DNA of 64,000 bases from JBJYKD01 sp049310025. GTDB taxonomy: Bacteria > Bacillota > Thermosediminibacteria > Thermosediminibacterales > Tepidanaerobacteraceae. Location: positions 1 through 64,000 of the forward strand of contig NZ_JBJYKD010000001.1 of assembly GCF_049310025.1 (NCBI RefSeq), given 5' to 3'. Below are positions 1-9,082 of the stretch, one piece after another. The position numbers and the translations under genes were made by a program. The notes beneath the pieces are model-generated. The model saw only the letters and a program-made list of their open reading frames with translations, did not search any database and was not told the origin of the DNA. Every line of letters starts with the position of its first letter. The first letter of the stretch is position 1.

Positions 1-1472
1 TCAAGCTCATGCCCACGCTTTAATGCTGAGTTGGTTCCTTCAATGGCTGCCCTCATGCTGGTATTTTCTCTTTGATCTTGTTCTACTTTCTGACGTTGTT
101 TTGACGATTCTATGGCTTTTAGATTTATACGGACCACATAGTCTTTTTTCTGTCTCTTGCAGTAGCAATCTTTTCTGTGTTTACATGTATCACATGCATT
201 TAAAGGAAAGTGAGCTACGGTTTGGCTTTTGGTTATACCTGCATGGGTTGGTGCTATACCTTCAGGGCATTTTGTTATTATGCCTGTGGATTCATTTATT
301 TCAAACTGGCTTGCAGATAATTTCTTTTGAGGTTTTTTTCCATTAAGGTTGGTGAAGTGAAGTTCAATTCCATTTTCTTTGCCTTTTTCTATTACTTCGG
401 GGGAGTAGTATCCTCCATCCATATAAAGGTGTTTGCAGTCAGTATTTTCCTTGATAATTGGTATTCTATCTTTACCCAGATCTACATCGCTTTTGATGTT
501 TTGATCCACCTTGTAGTCTGTAATAAACTGGACTGGGTTTTCTTTGGAGCAGGTTTCCGCAATGTTTAGTGTGTATCCGCTTTGGGCTTTGTCACCCTTT
601 TTCCTGTATGTGGCATCTTCGTCATAGGCAGACTGCAGGGAGTTGGTAGGAATATCTTTATTATCTTTGGCTTTGAGTTTGTTTTTTTGTTCATCAAATA
701 CGGATTGTTCTGATATGAATCTTTCAAGTATCCTCAGGATATCAGGATCTTTTATTTCATCTGCTTTTTCTATGATGTTCTTGATTTCAAGGCACAGATT
801 CAGGAGCATGTCGAGTTTGCTTTCACTTTCCGATGGTTTTGCTTTATAGATTACATTTGTTTTGAATTCGGGTTTTAGGACTTCTTTGAGGTTTGGTGTA
901 AGAAGGTTTTCAGGTACTGATTTTACTGCTCTTTCTAGAACATCAAATGCCAATGCTATTCTCCCGGCTTTCTTGATGTTTGACATAAACATGGTAGAGT
1001 CCATGCGCTGTTCTTGTGTGGATATACCGGCTTGTTTGATAAAGTTTTTGGTAAGGTTTAAAAATGAGGCAAAGATTAAATTTTCCTGTTCAGGGTGTTG
1101 CACCAGATAGCGATATATTCTTGCTCTGAAATCATAAAGGGTTTTTTCTGCCAGGTTTAGTTCTCCCAGTACTCTGATTCCTACTGCATAGTTTACTAGG
1201 TAGTTGAAGTAGAAGTTGTCGATTAGCTCATCATCGGAGTAGTTTTTTAAATGCTTTATGTATTCCAGGGATAAGGCTATGTTTACTGGGAAGTTGGGTC
1301 TTCCGGTATCGCTGTAAAGTACTGAAAATGGCTTTTCATCTATTTTGCAGAATACGTATTTATAGAATATGGGAGCCCAAGATTTTTCTAATTTAGTCTT
1401 TATCCTGGGATTCATCCAGTTGGTACTTTCAAATAGTGATTCTTGAAGATGGTTAACATTTTCTCTGAACAT
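1..1472 (-). CDS. IS1182-family transposase, C-terminus cut by window edge
   Basis: A continuous leftward reading frame of about 490 codons begins MFRENVNHLQESLF and runs off the left edge without a stop. It follows a GAGGTG ribosome site 5 nt before the ATG. The family call rests on recalled similarity to IS1182/IS4-group DDE transposases: an N-terminal domain with DTGRPNFPVNIALSLEYIK, a first catalytic Asp in RMDSTMF (about residue 158), a second in YMDGGYYSPE, a CDTC-x4-DCYC cysteine cluster, and the final Glu in AIEGTNSALKRG. The reading frame is intact as far as visible, so the element may be recent or active. An inverted repeat CATATTAT/ATAATATG (1534-1562) upstream overlaps a TATAAT -10 box and may lie near the element end. 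Rightward open frames over this stretch are antisense shadows. Confidence 0.9.
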   Translation of the reverse strand, partial: MFRENVNHLQESLFESTNWMNPRIKTKLEKSWAPIFYKYVFCKIDEKPFSVLYSDTGRPNFPVNIALSLEYIKHLKNYSDDELIDNFYFNYLVNYAVGIRVLGELNLAEKTLYDFRARIYRYLVQHPEQENLIFASFLNLTKNFIKQAGISTQEQRMDSTMFMSNIKKAGRIALAFDVLERAVKSVPENLLTPNLKEVLKPEFKTNVIYKAKPSESESKLDMLLNLCLEIKNIIEKADEIKDPDILRILERFISEQSVFDEQKNKLKAKDNKDIPTNSLQSAYDEDATYRKKGDKAQSGYTLNIAETCSKENPVQFITDYKVDQNIKSDVDLGKDRIPIIKENTDCKHLYMDGGYYSPEVIEKGKENGIELHFTNLNGKKPQKKLSASQFEINESTGIITKCPEGIAPTHAGITKSQTVAHFPLNACDTCKHRKDCYCKRQKKDYVVRINLKAIESSKQRQKVEQDQRENTSMRAAIEGTNSALKRGHEL

Positions 1473-1660
1473 TTCTTGCACCTCATTTATCGTGATTTGA
1501 GGCTTATATGTTTCGTTTTAGCCCTTGTCCCTGCATATTATACCATAAATCATGATAATATGGTAGTTTTTGTTGCTTTTTCGTTAGTTTTTATTTTTCA
1601 AGCCGTATTTGGTTAAATATGGATTGGGGAAAAGGGGGAGTTTTTACACTGGAATCAAAA

Positions 1661-2593
1661 TTAATAACTGGGCAAAATCTTCCCCTCCAAAACCTGCCTT
1701 TGAATATCTAAAACATACTCTTTGTCGACAATATGTTTTAATACCCCCCCTATACCCCAGTTGGATTTTTTAACCACTAAAACAGCTACCGTATCATCCT
1801 CATTCAGTTTCAAAACCTTGGGATTTTTTAAATCAAAATATGGCAGGTTTAAATTTCTATCCTCGGTCTCATCTATATTCCATACGGCGGCATCTATCCT
1901 TTTTTCCAGCAGGCTCTTTAAAATCTGGTTATAGGAAAGTTCCACATATTCTACGTCCTTTCCCTCACACTCATAGCAGGTTAGTATGAAATGGTCTATG
2001 GAACTTTTGTCAAGAGCCACCTTCATTCCATCTTTTATTTGTGTGTCTTCCGGATTTGCAAATAACACCTTATGACCTTTTACATAGGAATATTTGCCCA
2101 AATCAAGGACGATCTCCATATCTTTCCCGGACGATATATTGATACTCGCGGCAAGTTTGGACATTATGGCAAAATCATACTTTCCCTGCTCCAAAACTTC
2201 AAGCCTTTTGTAACCACCCCTCATGTAAGCCATATTAAAGGGTATATTCGCTTTTTCGAAAGCCTTATAAAGGCCCGTGGCCAGTCCCTCATACCTTCGT
2301 GAATAGGGCAGGGGCATAATGCCCGTAATAACTCTCAGACCTGCAATCTCCCATAATTTCTGGTAATCGATATTTTCTATATATGTGCCGAGATGCCCTT
2401 TTGCTTCTAACTTTATGGCTCCGGCTTCTTCCAGGTATCTCATGGCTGATTGAATTGTTCCCCGGCCGAGGTCCAATTTTTGGGCGAAATCTCCCACCGT
2501 TTCAATTCTATCGCCCTTTTTAAGGGATATGAATTCCCTTGCAAGTCTGAGAACGGCTAATCCATTTTTGGTTAGAAGTTGTCTGTCTATCAT
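1661..2593 (-). CDS. yhfZ: YhfZ-like GntR-type transcriptional regulator
   Basis: This 310-residue protein has an N-terminal winged-helix region (about 1-75, with GDFAQKLDLGRGTIQSAMRYLEEAGAIKLE as recognition part) and a C-terminal periplasmic-binding-protein-like effector domain (about 80-305). That is the architecture of E. coli YhfZ (about 300 aa). Such proteins probably sense a small molecule through the effector domain, but the ligand is unknown. In E. coli yhfZ sits in the yhf operon with a phosphotriesterase homolog and PLP enzymes; here none of those partners is nearby, so it is an orphan copy beside a chloride exchanger. A good promoter and a palindrome directly before the gene suggest autoregulation. 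Confidence 0.8.
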   Translation of the reverse strand: MIDRQLLTKNGLAVLRLAREFISLKKGDRIETVGDFAQKLDLGRGTIQSAMRYLEEAGAIKLEAKGHLGTYIENIDYQKLWEIAGLRVITGIMPLPYSRRYEGLATGLYKAFEKANIPFNMAYMRGGYKRLEVLEQGKYDFAIMSKLAASINISSGKDMEIVLDLGKYSYVKGHKVLFANPEDTQIKDGMKVALDKSSIDHFILTCYECEGKDVEYVELSYNQILKSLLEKRIDAAVWNIDETEDRNLNLPYFDLKNPKVLKLNEDDTVAVLVVKKSNWGIGGVLKHIVDKEYVLDIQRQVLEGKILPSY

Positions 2594-2612
2594 ACCACTT
2601 CACCTATACAAT

Positions 2613-2661
2613 ATACAATACGTTGTATTTTAATTATAGCACAACTCTTGACATTATTCAA
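2613..2661 (-). promoter_or_regulatory. Promoter and candidate operator of the yhfZ-like gene
   Basis: On the minus strand TTGAAT (2661-2656), a 17-nt spacer and TATAAT (2638-2633) form a sigma-A type promoter. Immediately downstream, where transcription should begin, lies a palindrome ATACAA-TACG-TTGTAT (2613-2628). A repressor bound there would block initiation. Autoregulation by the encoded YhfZ-like protein is inference. Confidence 0.55.
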
Positions 2662-2689
2662 GAAATATTTTAATAGTTTTGTGGTTATT

Positions 2690-4339
2690 TTATGATAACG
2701 TCTCATTCAGTGAGACAGCGGAATGTTCTTCCGGCTCCACACCCAATTTTAAAAGTTTTTTATTTATCTCCGCCGCTTTGGTTTCATCGGTAAGCACCAC
2801 AAGGTAATCTCCGGGGAGCATGATGGTATCGCCTTTTGGAATAATTTCCAGATCCCCTCTGTTTATGCCCACCAGCAGACAATTCTCCGGCCATCTAACG
2901 TCTTTTACTTTCCTGCCGTCAAAAGCTGAACCGAGGCATACCGGCACTTCCATCAGTATCTTTTGGCTCTCGACTTCCGGGCCGCGGTATTTCGAACCCC
3001 GGCGTGCCGTCAATCTATCGAGGAGAGTGTCATAAATTGGTTTGGATTTAAAAAGGTCGGTTACCAGGTATGAAGTAACAGATACAATGCTCAGAGCCAG
3101 AAGGTGGCTGAAAGAACCGGTCATTTCGGTAATGAGTATGCTCCCTGTAATCGGAGCTTTTACAATGGCTGAAAAATAGCCGGCCATCGCCAGAATGAGG
3201 AAATTTTTAATATATTCGGGATTAAGGTCCATCAGCTTAACTACTACGGTCCCGTAAACATCCCCCGTTAAAGCCCCAATTACCAGCAGCGGCAGGAAAA
3301 TCCCTCCCGGTACTCCCGAACCGTAACTTGTCATTGTGAAAAAAAACTTCACTACTAATAGAATAACCACATAATACAGAGTAAAGCTTATTTTATTTAG
3401 AGAATCAATCATTTCGCCGCCACCGCCCAGGACCTCCGGCATGACAAATCCCAGCACTCCGGCGATAACAAAAGGGATGGCAGGTTTTAATTCCGGCCTT
3501 AAAATTTTTATGTTTTTAAAAAAATCCTGGGTTTTTATCAGAGCAGTATTAAATACGATGCCAAACAGGCCTGTTACAATGCCCAGAAGCAGCACATAAA
3601 AATAATGATTTAACGGCAGAGGTTTGATGCGGCCGAAATTAAAAACCGGCATCTGGCCGAAAAATTGTTGAGATACGAAGCCGGCCGTTAAAGAGGCAAC
3701 CATAGCGGGCACCATTACCATAGGGGAAAAGTTTTTGTGAAGTTCCTCCAGCGCAAAAATCGTACCGGCCAGGGGAGCGTTAAAGGCCGCTGAAAGACCC
3801 GCACTGGCCCCGCAGGTGATCAAGTATTTTTCCTCGACCCTGAGCCTCCCCATAGCCCTGCTGAAACCCTGGCCCGCAGCCGCTCCCAGCTGAACCGACG
3901 GGCCCTCTCTCCCGAGGGAAAGACCGACTCCCAGGGCAAGAACCCCGCCGAGAAATTTAAAGATGATTACCTTTATCCAGTTCATTTTTAACTGTCCGGA
4001 AAGAACTCCTTTCACCTGAGGAATACCGCTGCCGCTTACCATAGGCTCCTTCTTTACTATCAGTCCGAGCACATACGCCAGGGCGAATAAGAATACAAAC
4101 CATAAAAGGGTTGCATAAAATCCCCCCATTTTCAAAACAGAGTATATCTCTCTGCGCAAAGATTCCGCCTCGCTAAGCAAATACCTGTATAAGATGGCCA
4201 TCACACCTGCAAAAAAACCCACGGCAATTCCTTCCACTATAATCTTTTGCCTGAAATCCATCCAGCGCGTTAAAGTGGAATAGGTCTTGCTTTTACCCTT
4301 ATTCAATTTCGAAAACCCCCGTTTGTCCCTTTTTATCAC
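2690..4339 (-). CDS. ClC-family H+/Cl- exchanger with C-terminal TrkA-C domain
   Basis: An integral membrane chloride transporter of 549 residues. The ClC signatures are present: GSGIP (103-107), GREGP (143-147) with the gating glutamate E145, and GGIFLP in the second half. A second acidic pair (E198-E199, in FALEELHKNF) matches the internal proton glutamate of exchanger-type ClCs, so proton-coupled antiport is more likely than a passive channel. The last 80 or so residues (CLGSAFDGRKVKDVRW...GDYLVVLT) form a TrkA-C/RCK-C regulatory domain, a common bacterial fusion. The first codon used here is GTG, which lacks a clear ribosome site; a TTG at 4306 behind GGGGG is an alternative start. It may serve in chloride or pH homeostasis. 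Confidence 0.9.
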   Translation of the reverse strand: MIKRDKRGFSKLNKGKSKTYSTLTRWMDFRQKIIVEGIAVGFFAGVMAILYRYLLSEAESLRREIYSVLKMGGFYATLLWFVFLFALAYVLGLIVKKEPMVSGSGIPQVKGVLSGQLKMNWIKVIIFKFLGGVLALGVGLSLGREGPSVQLGAAAGQGFSRAMGRLRVEEKYLITCGASAGLSAAFNAPLAGTIFALEELHKNFSPMVMVPAMVASLTAGFVSQQFFGQMPVFNFGRIKPLPLNHYFYVLLLGIVTGLFGIVFNTALIKTQDFFKNIKILRPELKPAIPFVIAGVLGFVMPEVLGGGGEMIDSLNKISFTLYYVVILLVVKFFFTMTSYGSGVPGGIFLPLLVIGALTGDVYGTVVVKLMDLNPEYIKNFLILAMAGYFSAIVKAPITGSILITEMTGSFSHLLALSIVSVTSYLVTDLFKSKPIYDTLLDRLTARRGSKYRGPEVESQKILMEVPVCLGSAFDGRKVKDVRWPENCLLVGINRGDLEIIPKGDTIMLPGDYLVVLTDETKAAEINKKLLKLGVEPEEHSAVSLNETLS

Positions 4340-4480
4340 CTACATTACATTATAAAACAAAACAGTGGGATTTTGCCACTCCTTATAAATTGCAACTTGC
4401 ATGATCACAATTTATAATTTTCATAAATAACTTCAATTGTAAGTTTCAGAATAAAGGGCAAAATATATCTGGTGATGTGT

Positions 4481-5506
4481 ATGGAACTTTTCATACCAAA
4501 AAGGGCCTTTTTTGAGAGAGAAGCACTGGACTACCCCACCGGCAGGCAGATATATTATAAGATGAGGGAAATGGGAGTGGAAACGTCCTTTGTTGGGTCG
4601 CACAACAGGGTGACGGGAATACCGGGCAAGACCGCCCAGGAGGCATACTTAGAGGCCAAAAGGACTCTGGTGGTGGGGGTCAGGAGGAGCCGTGATTTTC
4701 AGAGGTGCAGGCCGTCGGCCCATTACCAGCTTCCACTGGTAACCAGTTGCACAGGAGAGTGCGAATACTGTTACCTCAACACCACCCTCGGCAGAAAGCC
4801 GTATATAAGAGTTTATGTAAATGTGGAGCAAATTCTGGAAAAGGCCAGGGACTATATAGAGGCGAGAAAACCCGCTACCACAGTATTCGAAGGTTCGGCC
4901 ACTTCCGATCCCCTGCCTGTGGAGCCGTATACAGGTTCGCTGAAAAAGGCCATTGAGTTTTTCGGGACCCAGCCAAACGGACTTTTTAGATTTGTCACCA
5001 AGTTTACGAATGTCGATTCACTGTTATCCGCTGAACATCAAGGCAGGACGACTTTCAGATTCAGCATAAACTCGGAAAATGTTATCAAAAAGTTCGAACA
5101 CAGGACCCCCTCCCTTGATGAGCGATTAGAGGCGGCTTCAAAAGCGGCCTGCGCCGGCTATCCCCTCGGTTTTATCATCGGCCCCATTTTTTATTATCCG
5201 GGCTGGGAGAAATGTTATGGTGAAATGCTGGAAAAATTAAGCTTCAAGCTCGCAGGCAAAATAAAAAAGCCCCCGGCATTTGAACTGATAACTCACAGGT
5301 TTACCGAACGGGCCAGAAGAAATATTTTGGAAGTATTTCCCAAGACCCAGGTTCCCCTTAATAAAAGAGAGCGGACTTTTAAATTCGGCCAGTTCGGGTA
5401 TGGCAAATACGTTTATCCCACAGAAAAAATGGAAGAGTTGAAGGCATTTTTTCAAAAAAAAATCAGCGAAGCAATGCCGGGTGCTGAAATTCTCTATTTT
5501 GTATAA
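4481..5506 (+). CDS. splB: Spore photoproduct lyase (radical SAM)
   Basis: A radical SAM enzyme that reverses the thymine dimer (spore photoproduct) formed by UV in dormant spore DNA. With the ATG at 4481 (MELFIPKRAFFE) the protein has 341 residues and the cluster-binding cysteines in SCTGECEYC fall at C90, C94 and C97, the spacing and near-exact numbering of Bacillus/Geobacillus SplB. GTG at 4472 and ATG at 4475 are alternative starts; the ribosome site is weak for all. The region where Bacillus SPL carries its hydrogen-donor cysteine (about residue 140-141, in a C-TSD context) reads EGSATSDPLP here, so that cysteine is replaced by alanine. C76, in QRCRPSAH, is a candidate substitute. The gene is monocistronic and convergent with the activase to its right. 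Confidence 0.93.
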   Translation: MELFIPKRAFFEREALDYPTGRQIYYKMREMGVETSFVGSHNRVTGIPGKTAQEAYLEAKRTLVVGVRRSRDFQRCRPSAHYQLPLVTSCTGECEYCYLNTTLGRKPYIRVYVNVEQILEKARDYIEARKPATTVFEGSATSDPLPVEPYTGSLKKAIEFFGTQPNGLFRFVTKFTNVDSLLSAEHQGRTTFRFSINSENVIKKFEHRTPSLDERLEAASKAACAGYPLGFIIGPIFYYPGWEKCYGEMLEKLSFKLAGKIKKPPAFELITHRFTERARRNILEVFPKTQVPLNKRERTFKFGQFGYGKYVYPTEKMEELKAFFQKKISEAMPGAEILYFV

Positions 5507-5525
5507 GTGTGATTTCATTATTTGT

Positions 5526-6431
5526 TCAAATCTTCGTATAAAGCCCGATTTCCTCAAACCTTTCCTTTATATACTTTAATTTTTCTCGTGGCGGAGCTTG
5601 GCGGATGGACATTTTATACTCCTTACCAAGCCTGTTATATTTTTCGCTCACATCGTGGAAAGGTAATAAGTCAATTTCATTTATACCTTTTAGTGAGGAA
5701 ACAAACTCCACAAGGCCGTCAATATTTTTTTCCGTATCTGTAATCCCCGGAATTACGGGAAATCGCAGAATAACATCTTTTCCTCTGCCTGCATCCACCA
5801 GCATCCGCAAATTATCCTTAATCAGATTATTTGAAACTCCAGTATATTTCTTATGCTCTTCCTCATCAGCCAGTTTCAGGTCGTAGAGGAACACATCAAC
5901 GTAATCCAATACCGATGAAAATACGTCTTTGGGCGCATAACCTGATGTATCCAAAACGGTATGAAGATCTCTTTTCTTGCATTCTTTCAGCGCCTCTCTT
6001 AAAAATTGATGCTGGAATAGCGGTTCTCCTCCCGAAAAAGTCACGCCTCCTCCTGAATTATCATAAAACAGAATATCTTTTTCAATCTCCTTCATAAGCT
6101 CGTCAACTGTGATCCCTCTGCCAACAAGTAGTAAAGCTCCAGTCGGGCAAGCTCCGGCACAATTTCCACAATAACTGCAGATTTGACGGTCAATATGCTG
6201 AATATTGCTTTCAAATGTAATTGCACCAATCTCACAAACACGATTACATGTTTCACACCGCATGCATTTATATTCGAAAAACATAAGCTCATTTGCGCCA
6301 GAAATACCCTCGGGATTGTGACACCACCAGCATCTTAGAGGACACCCTTTAAGAAATACCGTTGTCCTTATTCCGGGACCATCGTGGATAGCATACCTTT
6401 TTATATCGAATATAAATCCATCATTGACCAT
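5526..6431 (-). CDS. Glycyl radical enzyme activase (radical SAM)
   Basis: This 301-residue protein installs the glycyl radical on the partner enzyme encoded 31 bp upstream in the same direction. The N-terminus carries the activase-type radical SAM motif GCPLRCWWC (C30, C34, C37), followed by HNPEG. An inserted two-cluster ferredoxin domain follows (CMRCETCNRVCE and CSYCGNCAGACPTG), as in activases of the glycerol, choline and hydroxyproline enzymes but not in the shorter classical PflA. The GGE-type SAM-binding stretch SGGGVTFSGGEPLFQ is intact. Adjacency to the hypD-like gene gives the likely name HypD-activating enzyme, but specificity cannot be read from sequence alone. Confidence 0.92.
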   Translation of the reverse strand: MVNDGFIFDIKRYAIHDGPGIRTTVFLKGCPLRCWWCHNPEGISGANELMFFEYKCMRCETCNRVCEIGAITFESNIQHIDRQICSYCGNCAGACPTGALLLVGRGITVDELMKEIEKDILFYDNSGGGVTFSGGEPLFQHQFLREALKECKKRDLHTVLDTSGYAPKDVFSSVLDYVDVFLYDLKLADEEEHKKYTGVSNNLIKDNLRMLVDAGRGKDVILRFPVIPGITDTEKNIDGLVEFVSSLKGINEIDLLPFHDVSEKYNRLGKEYKMSIRQAPPREKLKYIKERFEEIGLYTKI

Positions 6432-6462
6432 TTAGAAGCCTCCGTCCTGTTTTGCCCCAATC

Positions 6463-8901
6463 CTATACTTCTTTATATTCGGTTCTTGCAATTATTTCTT
6501 CCTGTAAACCCTTCGGTAAGTTCACAAAGTAGTCACTGTACCCGGCGACTCTAACCATTAAGTCCTGGAAGTCTTTAGGCCGTTTTTGTGCCTCACGGAG
6601 TAACTCGACGCTCACCACATTGAACTGGACGTGGTGCCCTCCCATTTTGAAAAATGTTCTTATAAGCTGCGAAAGTTTCCGGATATTTTCCTCACCCTCC
6701 AGCAGATCCGGAGTAAGTTTCTGGTTAAGCAAAGCTCCTCCAGTCTTATCCCAATCACATTTAGAAACTGACCTGAATACCGCCGCTACTCCCTTTTTGT
6801 CACTCCCTTGAACCGGTGAAACACCTTCAGAAACCGGAAAACCTGCTTTTCTCCCATCAGGCGTTGCCCCCGTAACTTTTCCGAAATATACATGAGCTGT
6901 TGTGGGCAGGAAGTAAACCCTCTTAGATGCTTTCCTGACCGGAGACGGCGGATATTTTTCGATTATATCCACCACATTATCGACTATCTTCTTTGCAATC
7001 TTGTCGGTATAATCATCGTCTTCTCCATACCTGGGCGTTTTGTTCATGATAATCTGTCTCAGCATTTCGTATTTCCCTTCGAAGTTATGCTTGAGGGCTT
7101 CAAGAAGTTCATCAATTGATACTGTCTTTTCATCAAACACATGGTACTTAATAGAAGTTAAACTATAGGTCAGCGTACCTAAACCTACTATTTGAATATA
7201 CTGGGTGTTGTACCTTGCCCCGCCGGCATTGTAATCTCTGGCATTTTCGATGCAGTCACAAATCCACAGCGATAAGAAAGGAACCGGCAGGTATTTTGCA
7301 TAAAGCGCCTCTATAATGTCATTTCCTTTCATCTTTATGTCTATAAAATGTTTTACTTGCTTAACAAAGGCTTCCCACAGTTCATCAAAGGTCTTGAAGC
7401 TCCTCGGTTCTCCAGTTTCCATGCCTATCTTTTTACCGCTTTGCGGATCTATACCATTATTCAGGGTAATCTCAAGAATTTTGGGTAGGTTGAAATATCC
7501 TGTCAGGATATAAGTTTCTTTCCCAAAAGCCCCGGTTTCCACACAGCCGCTGACCCCTGCAGTGCGGGCATCTTCCAGGCTTTTACCCTGCCTTAACATC
7601 TTGACTATAACCCCATCGAAATTGAAGAAGGGCGGTTCACCAAATCCGGGACCCACTACTTTTAAAGCCCTTGTAATGAAGCGTTCGGGATTTTTGTCAC
7701 TCACCAGCACAGCCGTATTGGGCTGCAAAGTCCTTACTTCGTCAAGAACTTCCAGTAGCAGGTAAGAGACTTCATTAACACCATCCGAGCCATCCTTTTT
7801 CAGCCCCCCGAGATTGATTTTTGTAAAGTCGTTATATGTGAAGCTCTCTTCCGCCGTCACCCCGACTTTTGGAACTGCCGGCTGGTTGTTAAACTTTATC
7901 CAGAATGCCTCCAAAAGCTCTTTTGCCTTTTCTCTCGTTAACCTACCTTCTTCAACGTCTTTTTTGTAAAATGGATATAAATGCTGGTCCAAACGTCCGG
8001 GGTTAAAAGAATCCCATGGATTTGTTTCATAGACCACACCCACATGAACGAACCAGTAGTGCTGGAGGGCTTCCCAGAATGTTCTTGGAGCGTGCGCCGG
8101 GACGAAGCGGCATATTTCAGCCATTTGCTCGAGCTCTTTTTTTCTCTCGAAGTCTTTTTCTTCCTCTGCCATTTTTTCGAGTTTTTCCGCATAGCGTTTT
8201 GCGTAGACCATAATCGCATCCGCTGCTATATCCATGGCTTTAAGTTCTTCCATCTTATCGTAGTATTCTGGATCACTCGGCGTCAATTCCTGCATTTTCT
8301 TTCTAATTTCTTCTTTTATGTCTAAAAGCCCTGTTTTGAATATCCTTTCACCGCCAGCGGTGTGACCGGGTGCCCTCTGCTCCATAAACTCTGTCCATAT
8401 TCCCGCTTCATAAGCCTCTATCCATTCCTGAGGCAGGTTTTCAAAAATAATATCCCTCATTGTTTTGCCCTTCCAGAATGGAATTACTTCTTTTTCATAT
8501 AATTCCCTGGTTTTTTCATCAACCTTGTATGGCATATTTTCTCTGGAGTTTAAGATTTCTAAGTCTTCCATACTGTGAGTACAAATTTCCGGATATGTGG
8601 GAACTTCCTGGGGTCCAGTCCCTCTTAATCCAACAATCAGCTGGCCGTCTTCCACCGGAAGGCTTACACGTTCCATTAAATACTTAAATGCCAGGGCACG
8701 CTGCACGGGGATGGATTTTCCTTCAGCAAGGCCGTTTTTATAGAACCGGGTTATGAGCCTAGCTCTTTCATCAGATATTTTAACCTCAGCTTTCACGCTT
8801 TCCTCTCTGAGTTTTGCAATCCTTTCATTTATCGGCCTGACGGCAGCCCTCCTCTTCTGCATTTCTTTTTCAACAGTTACATACTCAGAAGAAACGGACA
8901 T
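6463..8901 (-). CDS. hypD: Glycyl radical enzyme, trans-4-hydroxy-L-proline dehydratase type
   Basis: An 812-residue glycyl radical enzyme. The start is ATG at 8901 because AAAGGAGGAG lies 6 nt before it; an in-frame ATG 21 nt upstream overlaps that site. The thiyl cysteine and base are in GVSGCVETG (C453, E455), and the radical glycine is G787 in VRVAGYSDYF near the C-terminus. Residues recalled for the hydroxyproline pocket of Clostridioides difficile HypD (D278, S334, D339, F340, C434, E436, Y450) map at a constant +19 offset to D297, S353, D358, F359, C453, E455 and Y469; H180 and T667/T668 lie close to the expected histidine and threonine. Known role of the family: dehydration of trans-4-hydroxy-L-proline to 1-pyrroline-5-carboxylate. 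A reductase (ProC) that would make proline is not in this window. Peptide-import and Xaa-Pro peptidase genes lie upstream. A sigma-54 promoter precedes the gene. Confidence 0.88.
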   Translation of the reverse strand: MSVSSEYVTVEKEMQKRRAAVRPINERIAKLREESVKAEVKISDERARLITRFYKNGLAEGKSIPVQRALAFKYLMERVSLPVEDGQLIVGLRGTGPQEVPTYPEICTHSMEDLEILNSRENMPYKVDEKTRELYEKEVIPFWKGKTMRDIIFENLPQEWIEAYEAGIWTEFMEQRAPGHTAGGERIFKTGLLDIKEEIRKKMQELTPSDPEYYDKMEELKAMDIAADAIMVYAKRYAEKLEKMAEEEKDFERKKELEQMAEICRFVPAHAPRTFWEALQHYWFVHVGVVYETNPWDSFNPGRLDQHLYPFYKKDVEEGRLTREKAKELLEAFWIKFNNQPAVPKVGVTAEESFTYNDFTKINLGGLKKDGSDGVNEVSYLLLEVLDEVRTLQPNTAVLVSDKNPERFITRALKVVGPGFGEPPFFNFDGVIVKMLRQGKSLEDARTAGVSGCVETGAFGKETYILTGYFNLPKILEITLNNGIDPQSGKKIGMETGEPRSFKTFDELWEAFVKQVKHFIDIKMKGNDIIEALYAKYLPVPFLSLWICDCIENARDYNAGGARYNTQYIQIVGLGTLTYSLTSIKYHVFDEKTVSIDELLEALKHNFEGKYEMLRQIIMNKTPRYGEDDDYTDKIAKKIVDNVVDIIEKYPPSPVRKASKRVYFLPTTAHVYFGKVTGATPDGRKAGFPVSEGVSPVQGSDKKGVAAVFRSVSKCDWDKTGGALLNQKLTPDLLEGEENIRKLSQLIRTFFKMGGHHVQFNVVSVELLREAQKRPKDFQDLMVRVAGYSDYFVNLPKGLQEEIIARTEYKEV

Positions 8902-8951
8902 ACTATTCTCCTCCTTTATCATTTTAGAAAAATGTCTTTCTTAATTTTTTT

Positions 8952-8967
8952 AGCAAATTTCATGCCA
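8952..8967 (-). promoter_or_regulatory. Sigma-54 (-24/-12) promoter of hypD
   Basis: The minus strand reads TGGCATG-AAAT-TTGCT, matching the sigma-54 consensus TGGCACG-N4-TTGCW at all positions but one (T for C). The GG and GC elements have the required spacing. It lies about 50 nt before the hypD start codon in the 171-bp oppF-hypD gap, with transcription expected to begin near 8940. Confidence 0.8.
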
Positions 8968-9067
8968 GCATTATTTATAATTATCGAATCAGTTTCTATT
9001 TTTTCCTGATTCCATCCTACATTCTAAAGTGAACGTATCAGAAATTGTATATTATTATGACCAATTT

Positions 9068-9082
9068 TGAGACTATGTCTCA
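9068..9082. promoter_or_regulatory. Candidate upstream activator site for the hypD promoter
   Basis: TGAGAC-TAT-GTCTCA is a perfect 6-bp-arm palindrome about 105 bp upstream of the hypD sigma-54 promoter, overlapping the last codons of oppF. It shares AGAC-NN-TGTCT with the palindrome upstream of the racemase promoter. Binding by the local sigma-54 activator is inference, and the overlap with coding sequence weakens the case. Confidence 0.4.

Noticed and set aside
23..1110. Several rightward open frames of 68-107 residues at the left edge
   Set aside because: They lie antisense to the intact IS1182 transposase frame and have low-complexity, hydrophobic compositions typical of shadow frames.
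6463..8901. Reading the glycyl radical enzyme as pyruvate formate-lyase
   Set aside because: PFL has adjacent catalytic cysteines (CC); here the site is GCVETG with a base glutamate two residues after the cysteine, and the activase has extra ferredoxin clusters, so it belongs to the dehydratase/lyase branch.
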